A stretch of 64,000 nucleotides of DNA, taken from positions 51,509,365 through 51,573,364 of the forward strand of contig CM042090.1 in assembly GCA_023512835.1 (NCBI GenBank), written 5' to 3'. Position numbers and translations under genes: made by a program. This stretch comes from Taxillus chinensis. Lineage: Eukaryota; Streptophyta; Magnoliopsida; Santalales; Loranthaceae. Under the pieces are notes generated by a model. That model ran no database searches. It worked only from the letters and a program-made list of their open reading frames with translations, and was not told where the DNA came from. Every line of letters starts with the position of its first letter. The stretch's first letter is position 1. Positions 8,955-19,574 of the stretch are shown one piece after another.

Positions 8955-11552
8955 TGTCATCACTGGTTTTCGTCCGGGCCCGTTTGGGGTAAGCTCAAAC
9001 TAAACCAATGGTGAGAAAATTTAGAGTCGCCACCAACTGTTTTTGGGGTACAGTTGGATACCCTCTACTTTGAGTAGTTTAAAGGTGTGGTCTCGTTATC
9101 CAGAGAAGGGTTCGGGAGTTAGTTACGTGTAGGGAAGGATTAGCACCCCTACAGCGCCCTTTCGGTATCTATTTTCGGAGGAGGAGGTTTTCTATTTTAT
9201 TTGCCCTGCCATGACGGGGTTAAGTTTCCTAAAAAGTCTATAATTTTTATTCAGCTAAGTTATTTATTAAAGTCGTAGTTAAAATGGATTTACCCTAAAT
9301 TTCTAAAGGAAATTCTAAAAGTTTTGGGTTTTTGTTTGAAGTGGAGAATAAGATCCTAGGGGATGGTTTTTGGTTTTTGGTTTCTGGGTTAGAAAACATT
9401 TATTTTTTTATTTTTTTTATGGTTTTTGTGTTTTAAAAAAAAACGTTTGGTTTTTGTTGTCTTGTTTTTTTTTTGTTGAAAACGTTTTTTTCTTTGTTTC
9501 TTTGTTTTGAAAACATTTTTTTTTGTTAAAAAAACGTTTTATGGTTTGTTTGTTTTTTGTTAAAAAAGGTTTTATTTGTTTTGTGCTTAACTTTGTAAAC
9601 TTCTTTTTTTGTGTTTTGTTTTGTTTTAAAAAACCCAAAATCATAAATGCGTATCAAAGTAATGAATATATACATAAAATAAAAAATAAAAAAACGTGGT
9701 GTGTGTGATTATGATATCCACAAATAAATAAAAATAAAAGCACTTTTCTTTTCTTTTTCCTTTTTTCCATCTTCTCTCCTTTTTTTTGTTCTTTTATGCC
9801 TCTCCTTGCCCTCTTTTTTTTTTTGTTTTTCCACTATATTTTACATATTACAACGTACAACATGCAAATCAAGAAAATACAAGGAAAACACAACGGCAAA
9901 TACTAAAAATTACATCAAAGATAGAGATAAGCTAAAGAAATGAAAATTAGAAAATACTAAAATTACATCAAATATAAATACAAATAAGCTAAAAATAAAG
10001 CAGGAAATGTAAATTACACTGACTTTGGTTTGAATGGATTTCAACTCGGGACTCCCTGGACTTCCGTTTAAAATATTGTTTGCACTGAAAATCGCCTGCG
10101 GGAACACAAAATCACCAACTCGCAAAATTCCAGCGACGCCAATTATGGAAATCAACTGAGATTTGTCTTGGAGACTGCAGTAGTATGTTGGAGTTGAGGG
10201 AAATTGATGATGAAAAGGATTTAAATCGTGATAGAGAGAGGGGGGATAAACTATGAGAGAGATTTTTATTTTGGGTGAGAGACCCGTATGAGAAAGGAAT
10301 GTTTTTTGTTTTTGTTTTGTTTTTTTTTTTGGAAAAGGGACTCGCAGGGAAAGAGAGAAAATATGGAAAGGCAAGAGCTTGGGCATAATCCAGACATGAA
10401 GACTCTGGGCGTGTCCTCCCTTCTTTGTTGTTAGGACCTCTTTTAATACCTTTGGAACTGCCACATAATTGCAGCATTTACGGATGTTAGCCCCCTTTTT
10501 TATTAACTAGATACCATTTATGTCGGGTGGACCGTTAACCTTGCTTGTCCTTTTGCCATTAAATGCGCGCATGTGACAGACATCCGTTGACGAGTATCTG
10601 TTCAGCTAATCCCGTGAAGCTATAGTGACCATGCCCGTGAACAGACTAATCAGCGAAAGTCAATGATTGGTAGGGTCAAAGGCTCGGATCTGGATCAATG
10701 GAAGGCAATTCCGGATGATTGGAGCTTACTCCGTATCAGTGGAGACATTAGTCCGGATCAATGTTGGCTCGGATCCTTACTCCACATCAGTGGGAGCTCT
10801 TAGTCCGGATCAAAGTTGGCTCGGATCCTTACTCTGCATCAGTGGGAGCTCTTAGTCCGGATCAAAGCTGGCTCGGATCCTTACTCCGCATCAGTGGGAG
10901 CTCTTAGTTCAGATCAATGTTGGCTCGGATCCTAACTCTTAGTCCGGATCAATGTTGGCTCGGATCCTTACTCCGCATCAGTGGGAACTCTTAGTCCGGA
11001 TCAATGTTGGCTTGGATTTGACCTCTGACTTTGATGTTCCGGATTTGACCTCTAACTTTAATGTACCGGCTTTGACTTTGATTTGACTTTAATTATCTTT
11101 TTACCCCCACAAAAAATGCCAAAACGGACGAACTTTGGGAGATTGTTTGGGAAGCTCCATATTCACCTGAATAGTCATTTTGGAGAATCTCGCATGGTCA
11201 CATTTTCTGGCAGTTTGACCAGGGGCATTGACCATCTTTTTGCAAGTGTGACTTCTTCTGACGAAAATTGTTTTGGCCATAACTTCTTCGTTTTTTATCG
11301 GAATTGAGCTCGATCAAGTGCGTTAGTCTCCAAATTTCATCCTCTATCACCTAGCATTGATCTTGGGGCATTTTAGGGGCTGGCAACAGAGGTTATCAAT
11401 TTTGGGCTTCCTGGTTAGTGTCAATGCATCCATCTTGTGCAAACCGCAAGGAATCTCTAAGGACCTGTTCAACAAGGTATATGGCATGGGCAAAAAGGCA
11501 TATATGTCAAATGGGGTTAGTATGTCCAACCCGGACAAAATGGGGTCCAACA
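8955..11552 (-). repeat. 3' LTR of A2 (Tat type, about 2.6 kb)
   Basis: On the minus strand it starts TGTTGGACCCCATTTTG after the polypurine tract and ends CCAGTGATGACA at 8955, giving TG...CA ends. It includes the TGGCGACTC...TCTCACC segment (about 9011-9037). That segment resembles a primer site but lies within the LTR, since it is present beyond this 3' LTR's polymerase-distal side. The LTR holds a T/A homopolymer-rich part (9360-9640), a microsatellite-poor middle, and the 52-bp array at 10748-11012. Confidence 0.75.
10748..11012. repeat. 52-bp tandem repeat inside the A2 LTR
   Basis: About five copies of a 52-bp unit containing TTAGTCCGGATCAATGTTGG and CTCGGATCCTTACTCCGCAT, one copy shortened. 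Sub-repeats of this kind are absent from the A1 and A3 LTRs, which have GTCGAAGG-type repeats instead, so they mark an LTR subfamily. Confidence 0.85.
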
Positions 11553-11565
11553 ACTGCCCCTCTTT
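11553..11565 (-). other. polypurine tract of A2
   Basis: AAAGAGGGGCAGT on the minus strand directly before the LTR start TGTTGGACC; the expected primer for plus-strand synthesis. Confidence 0.75.
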
Positions 11566-11735
11566 GTGCACTGTTTGTATACAAATAGCGTACAAAGATA
11601 AAAGGGAGTCGTTTTGGACGGGTTGGAGCACTTACCTGGCTTACCTTGCACAGAGGAAGAATAGAATGTGATGGTTAGGTCTCTCCCCCAGAGTGAAAAG
11701 CAGATTCTTGGCTGGTGGGTTTGAATAATTGTGAT

Positions 11736-12285
11736 GAGGCATCTAAGGCCTAACAAAAATGGAAAAGGCAAGCAAGGCCTAACAGAATGTGAAAAGGCAT
11801 CCAAGGCCTGACAAAAAGGGAAAAGGCATCCAAGGCCTGACAAGAATTGAAAAGGCATCTAGGACCTAACAGGAAATTAAAAAGGCATCCAAGGCCTGAT
11901 AGAAAGGGAAAAGACATCCAAGGCCTAACAGAAAGGGAAGAGGCATCCAAGGCCTGATTGAAACTAAAAAGGCATCTAGGGCCTAACAGGAAATTAAAAA
12001 GGCATCCAAGGCCTGACATAAAGGGAAAAGGCATCCAAGGCCTGACAAGAATTGAAAAGGCATCTAGGGCCTAACAAGAAATTGAAAAGGCATCCAAGGC
12101 CTAACAAAAAGGGAAAAGGCATCCAAGGCTTGACAAGAATTGAAAAGGCATCTAGGGCCTAACAGGAAATTGAAAAGGCATCCAAGGCCTGACAGAAAGG
12201 GAAAAGGAATCCAAGGCCTAACAGAAAGGGAAAAGGCATCCAAGGCCTGACAGGAATTGAAAAGGCATCTAGGGCCTAACAAGAG
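11736..12285. repeat. 19-copy, 29-30 bp satellite-like array in the A2 3' UTR
   Basis: Units begin AAAAGGCATCCAAGGCCTGA or AAAAGGCATCTAGGGCCTAA. The copies fall into three types, ending in ..AAAGGG, ..AGAATTG and ..GGAAATT, which follow one another in a trimer order over much of the array (period about 88 bp). The array lies between pol and the polypurine tract. Ogre elements are known to carry tandem repeats in this place. Confidence 0.9.
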
Positions 12286-13453
12286 TACATGATTGTTGAA
12301 GAGGACATATGGGCTCCCTCTACGAGTTCACTCAATGAGATCGCTCTACGAGATTACCCGGAAAGGGAAGAAGTTTATTCGAGCGTCAAAAGGGTGCTTT
12401 TCGAGCTTGGGGAAATTGTAAAGGAAGATTTGTATAATTGAACAAAAAAAAGCTAGGAAGGTTTGATGAGAAGCTTGCTGAGGATAAGCTCTTAGGATCT
12501 TCAAAGGTGATAACATTCCTGAAATTACATAATATGCTGAATGTATACAAATGAGGCATGGAATGCAATGTGCTGTATGCAGGGATACATAAACCTCAAC
12601 TTGTGGTGAAATATGATGCAATGTGATGCAATGTGATATATGCATCAAATGCAATGTGATGTTTTGGCAAGGGCTGGAGATTTATCTCAATGCTGTTAGA
12701 GAGGTTGGCTAACATTCAACTTGTTGGGGAACAATTTTCTCTCTGGCTGGGGAGTCCATTCTATCTTTGCTGGGGAACTCCCTTTTGTGCATGAAGGGTC
12801 TGTTAAATTTAGCTTCGTCATATTGAGGAGCTTGACTTGACGACTTCTCTGGGGATAGTGATATTCTGTGGAGATATGGGAACTCTGAGTTGGGGGACTT
12901 AATTTTTTTGGGGATTTTGAGCTTGACCCTACTCATAAGGCAATGCTAAAAGAGCTTACTGGGATTTAAGATATTCTACTTAAATGTGAAATGAAGATGA
13001 TAAAATATGATTAAGGATATAAAACGGGATTTTGCTGGTTTGATCCCACAAAACATATGTATATCATAAAAAGTGTCCTATTGTTATAATCTGATAAACA
13101 GAATTACAAGTCTTGAAAAAGCATAATATACAAATTTGATTCAAGTGTGCCTTAGGTTTGACCAGGTCTTCCACCGTTTACAGTTGTTGTCCTTAGGTGA
13201 CGCTGTTTCCACTGTTTGCAAAGGACCCTGTTTTAGGTGGTCCTGATCCTTGGATTCTAACTGCTTTCACCCTTTAGGATTTGTCATTGGCTTTGTATTT
13301 TACCCTTGATGCGCTTTTGGGTTTTCACCAAGTCCGCCTTTGCTTGCTTCTTTGTCTTTTGTTGGAGCTTTGTATTTTACCCTTCGTGCCCTTTCGGGTT
13401 TTCACCAAGTCCGCTCATTGCAAGGATGAGAATCTTGTTGAGAGGTATGAGAG
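12286..13453 (-). other. A2 3' untranslated region
   Basis: No coding frame supported. It has a two-copy direct repeat of about 55 bp around GCTTTGTATTTTACCCTT and GGGTTTTCACCAAGTCCGC (about 13290-13343 and 13368-13420). Several GGGGA-rich short motifs lie at 12720-12900. Confidence 0.6.
13290..13420. repeat. two-copy direct repeat in the A2 3' UTR
   Basis: Two copies of about 55 bp sharing TTTGTATTTTACCCTT and GGGTTTTCACCAAGTCCGC, separated by about 25 bp. Confidence 0.75.
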
Positions 13454-14560
13454 TTAAGCATAGAACTTTTTCACCGCATCGCTATTCACTGGGTTAGGGA
13501 GCTTATCCCCATCCATTCTGGCAAGGATTAAGGCACCTCCTGAGAATGTTTTTTTCACCACATATGGGCCTTCATAATTGGGAGTCCACTTGCCTCTATG
13601 GTCATGTTGAATTGGTAAAATCTTCTTGAGGACGAGGTCACCCGCTTGAAAGCTTATGGGCTTCACCTTTTTATTGTAGTTGTTCATCATTCTCTGTTGA
13701 TATAGCTGTCCTCTGCAAACAGCTGCCAGGCATTTGCCTTCGATTAAGTTCAACTGCTCATAACGACTTTGGGCCCATTCTGCTTCTTCTAGATGAGTAT
13801 CTTTGAGTACTCGGAGGGAAGGTATCTCCACTTCGACAGGTAGAACTGCCTCCATGCCGTAGACCAAAGAAAACAGAGTTGCCCCAGTTGATGTTCGTAC
13901 CGAGGTGCAATAAGCATGCAAAGCATATGGTAGTTTCTCATGCCAATCTTTGTATGTCTCAGTCATCTTTCTGATAATGTTCTTAATGTTCTTATTGGCC
14001 GCTTCAACGGCTCCATTCATCTTTGGACGATAGGGAGTCAAGTTGCGGTCCTGAATTTTGTATGTTTCGCACAATTTACCCATCATCCGATTGTTCAGAT
14101 TGGCAGCATTGTCTGTTATGATCTGCTCAGGAAGTCCATAGCGGCATATGATGTTATTCCGCATAAAGCGAAGGACCACAGCTTGTGTGACGTTGGCATA
14201 TGACACTGCTTCTACCTATTTGGTAAAGTAATCGATGGCCACTAAGATGAAGCGGTGACCATTGGAAGCTTTTGGTGAGATTGGTCCGATAACGTCGATG
14301 CCCCAAAGTGAAAAAGGCCACGAGGAAACCATCACATGCAGTCTGGATGGTGGTAGTTGGATTTTATTGCCGTAAATTTGACAATTGAGGCATTTGCGCA
14401 CATATTCAATGCAATCCTTTTCCATAGTTACCCAATAATAGCCCATTCGCATGATTTGCCTTGTTAATGCATGTCCATTTGCGTGTGAACCGCATTCTCC
14501 TTCGTGCACTTCTTTCATTATCTGTTTCGACTCTTCTTTTTCCAAGCACTGCAGTAACAC
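13454..14560 (-). pseudogene. Tat-type integrase of A2, broken
   Basis: Integrase inserts element DNA into the chromosome. The N-terminal HHCC zinc motif is visible (HEGECGSHANGH ... CLNC, about 14500-14365). Catalytic residues are present: D in WGIDVIGP, D in QIITDNAANLN and E in NGAVEAANKNIK. A C-terminal domain follows (FQAGDLVLKKI ... GKWTPNYEGPYVVKK). The frame is interrupted by TAG at 14215-14213, where relatives have a tryptophan codon, and a frameshift separates it from the RNase H region upstream. The frame ends at 13454. No chromodomain is present, as expected for Tat. Confidence 0.85.
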
Positions 14561-14772
14561 ATGTCATGGTTTCATTTATATAGGACGGGGCCATCAAGGT
14601 AGTAGTTGGACGCCGACCTTCGGATATTTCGTTTATCAGACTCAGAGACCTCTTCTGGGTATTCTTGCTTGAGCAAATACTGTCAAATATCATTAAACCA
14701 GGGCTTTTGTTCAATATTTCCTTCAATGGCCATGCAATGTGCAGGAGCATCTTGTATACGGATATCGAAAGA

Positions 14773-15345
14773 CTAGACTTCCAACTTTGTGTCTAGTCGA
14801 AGGAGGGAGGCTAGAGTGGCCAGCGCATTAGGAATCTGATTGTATTCCTTGGGCATATGCTCAAACGTGATGTCTTCGAATTGCTCGGCTAACTCCGTAA
14901 CGTGCTTCCGATATGGGATTAATTTGGGGTTTCGAGTCTCCCATTCTCCCTTTACTTGAAAAATGATGAGTGCCGAATCTCCAAACACTCATAATTTCTT
15001 GATTCCTTTGTTAATTGCTTCTTGAAGTCCCATCGCACAAGCCTCATATTCTGCTACATTGTTTATACAAGGGAAGGTTAACTTTGCCACCATGGGGAAA
15101 TGTTCGCCTTTTGGGGATATCAGGATGGCCCCAACACCGTGACCTAAGAGACTAAAGGCTCCATCAAACCACATCGTCCATATGTCTGATATTTCGGCCG
15201 TGAGAATGTTGATGTGCTTATCTGGAAATCCAACAGTCATAGGCTCGTAATCTTTTAGTGCTCTGTCTGCCAAGTAATCAGCTATTGCACTCCCTTTGAT
15301 GCCTTCTTGAGGCACATAAATGATATCATATTCCGATAAGATCAG
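14773..15345 (-). pseudogene. second (archaeal-type) RNase H of A2, broken
   Basis: WTMWFDGAFSLLGHGVGAIL, NVAEYEACAMGLQEA and VFGDSALIIFQVKGEW carry the D, E and D positions of the extra RNase H domain found between RNase H and integrase in Tat elements. Stops: TGA at 14991-14989 (CGA to TGA is the simplest change) and TAG at 14775-14773. The following FEHMPKEYNQIPNALATLA tail is typical. This domain assigns the lineage. Confidence 0.82.
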
Positions 15346-16495
15346 CTACCATTTGGCGATTCTTCCATAAATGGATGGTTTTTCTAAAAGGTACTTGAGC
15401 GGATCATGCCTCAAAATCAGCCATATTGTATGATAAAGAGTGTATTGCCTCAATCGTCTTGTTATCCAAACAAGGGCACAACATGTCTTTTCCAATGGTG
15501 TGTAATTCGTTTCATTGATGGTGAACTTCTTGCTTAGATAATAAATGGCCTGCTCCTTCTTGCCTGTAGAAACATGTTGCCCCAAGACACAACCCATTGA
15601 GGACCCTTGGACAGTCAAGTATAAGATCAAAGGTCTGTCTGCATCGGTGGGACCAAAACAGTAGATTGGACAGATATTGTTTGATCCTGTCAAAAGCTTC
15701 TTGACATTTGTCATTCCAAATTTCTGGATTGTTCTTCCATAAAGTCTTGAAAATTGGTTCACATGTGGCTGTTAATTGTGAAATGAATCGAGCAATGTAA
15801 TTCAATTGCCCGAGGAATCCTCTAACCTCCTTGATGGTTCGTGGTGGGGGCATCTCCTGGATAGCTCGATCCTTGTCTGGATCAATTTCCACTCCTTTTT
15901 GGGTCACAATGAAACCTAACAGTTTTCCTGACATGGCTCCAAAAGTGCACTTTTTCGGGTTTAATTTGTGTTGATATTTCTGTAGTCTATTAAAAAGCTT
16001 ACGGAGTACTTCGATGTGATTTTCAGTGCTCCGCGATTTAGCTATCAAATCATCCACATAGACCTCGACTTCTTTATGCATCATGTCATGGAATAGGGTC
16101 ACCATGGCTCGCTGATAGGTTGCCCCTGCGTTCTTCAGACCAGAAGGCATCACATTATAACAGAATGTGCCCCAAAGTGTCGTAAACGTGGTCCTCTCCT
16201 TGTGTTCGGGGGCCATACGAATCTGTTTGTACCTCGAGAAACCACCCATGAATGAGAATAGTGCGTGTTTTGCTGTATTATCCACCAAGGTATCAATATG
16301 AGGAAGCGGGAAGTTATCTTTCGGACTGGCCCAGTTCAGATCTCTATAGTTGACACACACACGGACTTTGCCTCCTTTCTTCGGTACTGGTACCACATTG
16401 GCCACCCATTCTGGATAGTGGGAGACACTTAGGAAACCTGCATCCCATTGCTTTTTAACTTCTTCTTTAATCTTTAGTAGCATCTCCGGTCTCAT
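15346..16495 (-). pseudogene. reverse transcriptase and RNase H of A2, broken
   Basis: RT (16495 to about 15665) has WVANVVPVPKK, VCVNYRDLNWASPKD, the FCYNVMPSGLKNAGATYQR block and YVDDLIAKS (active-site YVDD, residues 146-149 of the frame). The motif A aspartate normally found in FSFMDGF is glycine here (SFMGGFSRY, residues 81-89), so the enzyme would be inactive. A frameshift near 15665 leads into RNase H in the next frame (LTVQGSSMGCVLGQH ... INETNYTPLEKTCCALVW). TAG at 15348-15346 ends the frame where relatives have CAG. Confidence 0.87.
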
Positions 16496-16559
16496 TCGTC
16501 GTAATTTCTACTATACTGGCTTGCACTCTGGCTTCACTGGTATGTGATGTTGCACTATA

Positions 16560-16623
16560 TTTGTGTCTAATCCTGGCATATCTTGGTATGATCATGCAAA
16601 GATATGCCAGGATTAGACACAAA
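16560..16623. repeat. perfect 25-bp inverted repeat at a deletion point
   Basis: Arms 16560-16584 and 16599-16623 are exact reverse complements with a 14-bp loop. The left arm is the expected MPGLDTN coding sequence on the minus strand; the right arm is an inverted copy replacing conserved sequence upstream of it. Confidence 0.9.
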
Positions 16624-17198
16624 TTCTTTTGGTTCGGCTGTAGTCCCCAAATTCACTATTTCTACTGGGTCTTCACTTGGAATGGATAAGCGATCGTCCC
16701 TTTCCAATAGGCATATGATCTCTCCAGGTAGCTCGGGTGTCTCCTCTGCCTCATTCTCATCAGCTTCAAACACTGGCTGCTCCCAGTTTAGACTTTGGTC
16801 AAACCTTAGGTATCTTGTTTCGCTTTCGCATATGATGTTTTCATTGACATTGTGATACCTGCTTATAAGAGAATTACAAGTTGGTAACCAAATATGATAT
16901 GCACTTGTTATGAATGGAATGTACCATGAAAGATTTGAAGAAAAGTACATTTTATTGAAAAGCTTTTGATAAAAACAAATTTTCACCGCTTCAAAGGACA
17001 TGAAAATAGAATACATTAAATCCAGTGACCCCGTAAGCATTACATTATGGGAAGGTCCAGGCTGGTCCAATTGTTCAATGGCTGGTTGGGATCCTCTCGC
17101 ACTAACTGAACTATCTCACTTGGTGCATGCTCATTTGTGTCCAATACATCTACAGTCCCCGTCTCGGGCTCAGGTTGGCTCTTATGGATAAACCCTCC
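16624..17198 (-). pseudogene. A2 pol region between protease and RT
   Basis: Holds the acidic linker typical of Tat polyproteins (QPVFEADENEAEETPELPG, LERDDRLSIPSEDP, VEIVNLGTTAEPKE). It then breaks at 16623, where the conserved segment before the DMPGLDT motif is missing. On the upstream side, a frame ending ..NNWTSLDLPIM stops at a TAA that overlaps a candidate splice donor at 17043. The element is cut at 17198 by B1. Confidence 0.7.
16859..17043 (-). other. candidate Ogre-type intron in A2 pol
   Basis: On the minus strand a GTAATG donor at 17043 follows ..CCCATAAT and an acceptor TTATAAGCAG ends at 16859. The 185-bp interval is clearly more AT-rich than its flanks and contains stops. Its removal joins the two flanking reading frames, which are otherwise out of phase. 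An intron between protease and RT is established for Ogre elements; this particular one is inferred. Confidence 0.55.
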
Positions 17199-19574
17199 TA
17201 TAAAGACTCGTATTTGGGTAGTTTTGAGAGATAGTCATTCTATAGGAATGTAACTATTTGGACGGTAGTGTAGTCGTCGATGTGAGCATTTTGATTGTAC
17301 TTGGCCCGATTCCAAGTCGGGGCTCCATTTGACCCGATTATTGACTTTTTGGGGTTTATTGGTTGACTTTGTGTTTGGGCAGTCATTTGGGTGTAATAAT
17401 ATCTGTTTAGTGTTGTGCTCGTCATTTCGAGCGTTTTGATTGTAATTTGACTCAATTTGGAGCTCGGGGCCTTGGAGGTCAATTTTTGTGTTGGGAGGTC
17501 AATTATTGACTGGGTCAATGGTTGACTAGGTCAGTTGATTGGCAGAAATATAAATAGCAGCAAAAAAAAGGTTTCACTTTACGTTTTACGTTTGTGTGTT
17601 TGAGAGAGAGAGCTTGAGAGAGCTTGGAGGCCTTGGCGATTTAGGTTCGTGGAGCTCAAAGATTCACTTCAAGTAGGTGTCCTTGAACTTCTTATCTCTC
17701 TCTTGTTTTAGATCTGCACGAATTTATCATGATTTATGAAATTCAGCATGAACCCTAGAATTTGGAGAAAACCAATTTTGGGTTAGATCTAATGGTTTAG
17801 CATAAGATCTGTGGTTAAGAACTGTTTATTATCATTGTGGATATATGTTTCTGTGATTTTGGGGTTGATTAATTGTGTTTTCAATGAGGGTTGATAAGTC
17901 AACCATGGAAATTTGGGTTTAGATCTAGATTTCTGGAAATCTGGAATTTTATACGTGTTTCTGTTGTTTCTGCGCGATTTAGAGGTGTTCTGGACGCGTT
18001 TTGAGGTAGATATCGTAGTTTGTTGCGAAACAGAGGTGTTAGTGAGCGTTTGGGAGTTTCTGGATGTGTTCCAGACGAAGAACAGGCAAAAACAACGATG
18101 AACAGTACCCTGGGCGCGTTACTGGGCCGAACTAACGAAAATCCAAAGTTCTGGGTCGTAGTTCGTAGACCCGTAGATTGAAGGTTCGTAGTTCGTAGGT
18201 TCAAAGGTTCGTAGTCCGTAGGGTCGTAGTCCGAAGGTCGAAGATCGTAGCCTCACTTCGAGTCTTTGAGGCGCGCTGCAGCTCCGCACTCCGCAGCTAC
18301 GAGTCGCAGTTCCACAGCTACGAGTCGCACGTTCTGAGCTACGAGTCGCAGCTCCTGTAGTGTAACTGGACACTGGACAGCACTGGACTAGACCTATTTA
18401 CATTGCAACCTATACCCATCTACACATTTAAGTATTAAGTTACAATGTAAATAACGAAATACCCCCCATTTGAATTCAAAGAAAAATACTAGAAAAATTA
18501 ATTCCCACTCTTTCAAAATGTGAAAATTGGGATTTAGTGTAAAATCTCGGAAAAACCCAAAAGTTCGTAGAGGTGAATTTTTGAAAAGTGGGGTTAGACA
18601 TCTTAGAAAAATCCCCAAAAATCAGATTATCTTAGTTATGCTATGGGAACCCAATGCCGGGACTTTTGATTTCAAGAAAATAGCTACTATCGGTACTTCC
18701 TTCATAAATCAAGGATTGAGGATTTACTTGTGAAAACTGGCTACAGTTCCAAAGGAAATGTTGAGAATGACATGCCATACTAATGTTAGTATGTTGGTGT
18801 GAGGTATTGGGGCATGGACTTTGTGACTTGTTTGGGTTCTCACCGTGATGCACCGATGGTGCTATGTGGTTGACGTGGCAGGCATATGCACCGATGGCAG
18901 GCCTGTGTGGCGACTGTGGCCGGGCATATTGCGCTGTGGACAGGCTAAGGCCTGAGTTGAGCCGTTGAGCTCGTGGAGCTAGGGCTGAGTGCCCTGAGTG
19001 GGGATCCCATGGAGGATCGTGGACAAGTTGTCTGTGTGGGCAGGTTGAGTCCTAATGTTTGTTTGCAGGCTGAGTCCTGATGATTGTGCACACTACACGG
19101 TACACGAGTACACTGATCATATATTATAGACTTATATGTGTTGCATGTTGTGGAGTTTTGGAGTCACCTACTGAGCTTGTCGCTCACCCCTACTTGTTGT
19201 TTACCTTTTTCAGGTGTGACCCGAGACTAGTGGAGGACTTTCTTCCAGGAGGACGCCCACTACTCTGATGTATGATACAGTATTATATTCTGTATTGTTT
19301 TATGTGATATTGCGGACATGGGTCCGTGGACAGTTGTATTTACATATTGTATGATGTGATGTCTGTATGACTGTTTGACTCATTGTATGCATGATGATGT
19401 ATGGGAAAGTACAGGATTACCCTTGACGTATGACTGTACAGGGTTGCATATTTGAGACATCACCCGCGGTGTAGTCTCTATTGGTGCTAGTCAACAACCC
19501 CTTGACCTTTCGGGTGCGGGCAAGGGGAAGTCATGTACCCGGTTCCGGGTCCCCTGGAATTCGGGGGCGTGACA
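17199..19574 (+). repeat. 5' LTR of B1
   Basis: Starts TATAAAGACTCG (canonical TGTAAAGACTCG at 41151, 45579 and 61883) and ends GGGGGCGTGACA; 2376 bp. It contains a TATA box at 17549, a short AUG-free leader with GA repeats, a GTAGGTG donor-like site at 17673, and a GTTCGTAGG/GGTCGAAG short-repeat tract (18130-18360). Confidence 0.92.
17549..17556 (+). promoter_or_regulatory. TATA box of the B1 5' LTR
   Basis: TATAAATA, conserved in the same LTR position at 41464 and 62234; in the B1 3' LTR it is mutated to TACAAATA (about 45930). Followed by an A-rich run and GAGAGAGAG. Confidence 0.65.

Larger units (their letters stand above)
8955..17198 (-). mobile_element. Tat/Ogre-like Ty3/gypsy element A2, 3' part
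   Basis: On the minus strand: part of the protease-RT linker with a candidate intron (17198-16624), RT, RNase H, a second archaeal-type RNase H, integrase, a long 3' UTR with a 29-bp array, a polypurine tract and the 3' LTR. The double RNase H is diagnostic of the Tat lineage. The 5' part was separated by B1, which starts at 17199; no A2 gag or ORF1 is found on the far side of B1, so that part is deleted. All coding domains are damaged. Confidence 0.88.

Noticed and set aside
9011..9037. A primer-binding site ending the A2 LTR at 9038
   Set aside because: The TGGCGACTC segment lies beyond a 3' LTR in A2 and before the GATGACA end in A4, so it belongs to the LTR. The match at 2757-2790 is a truncated LTR end fused to ORF1.
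11736..12285. Regular 29-bp repeats that resemble a CRISPR array
   Set aside because: There are no unique spacers between units, units run head to tail, and the surroundings are a plant retrotransposon 3' UTR.
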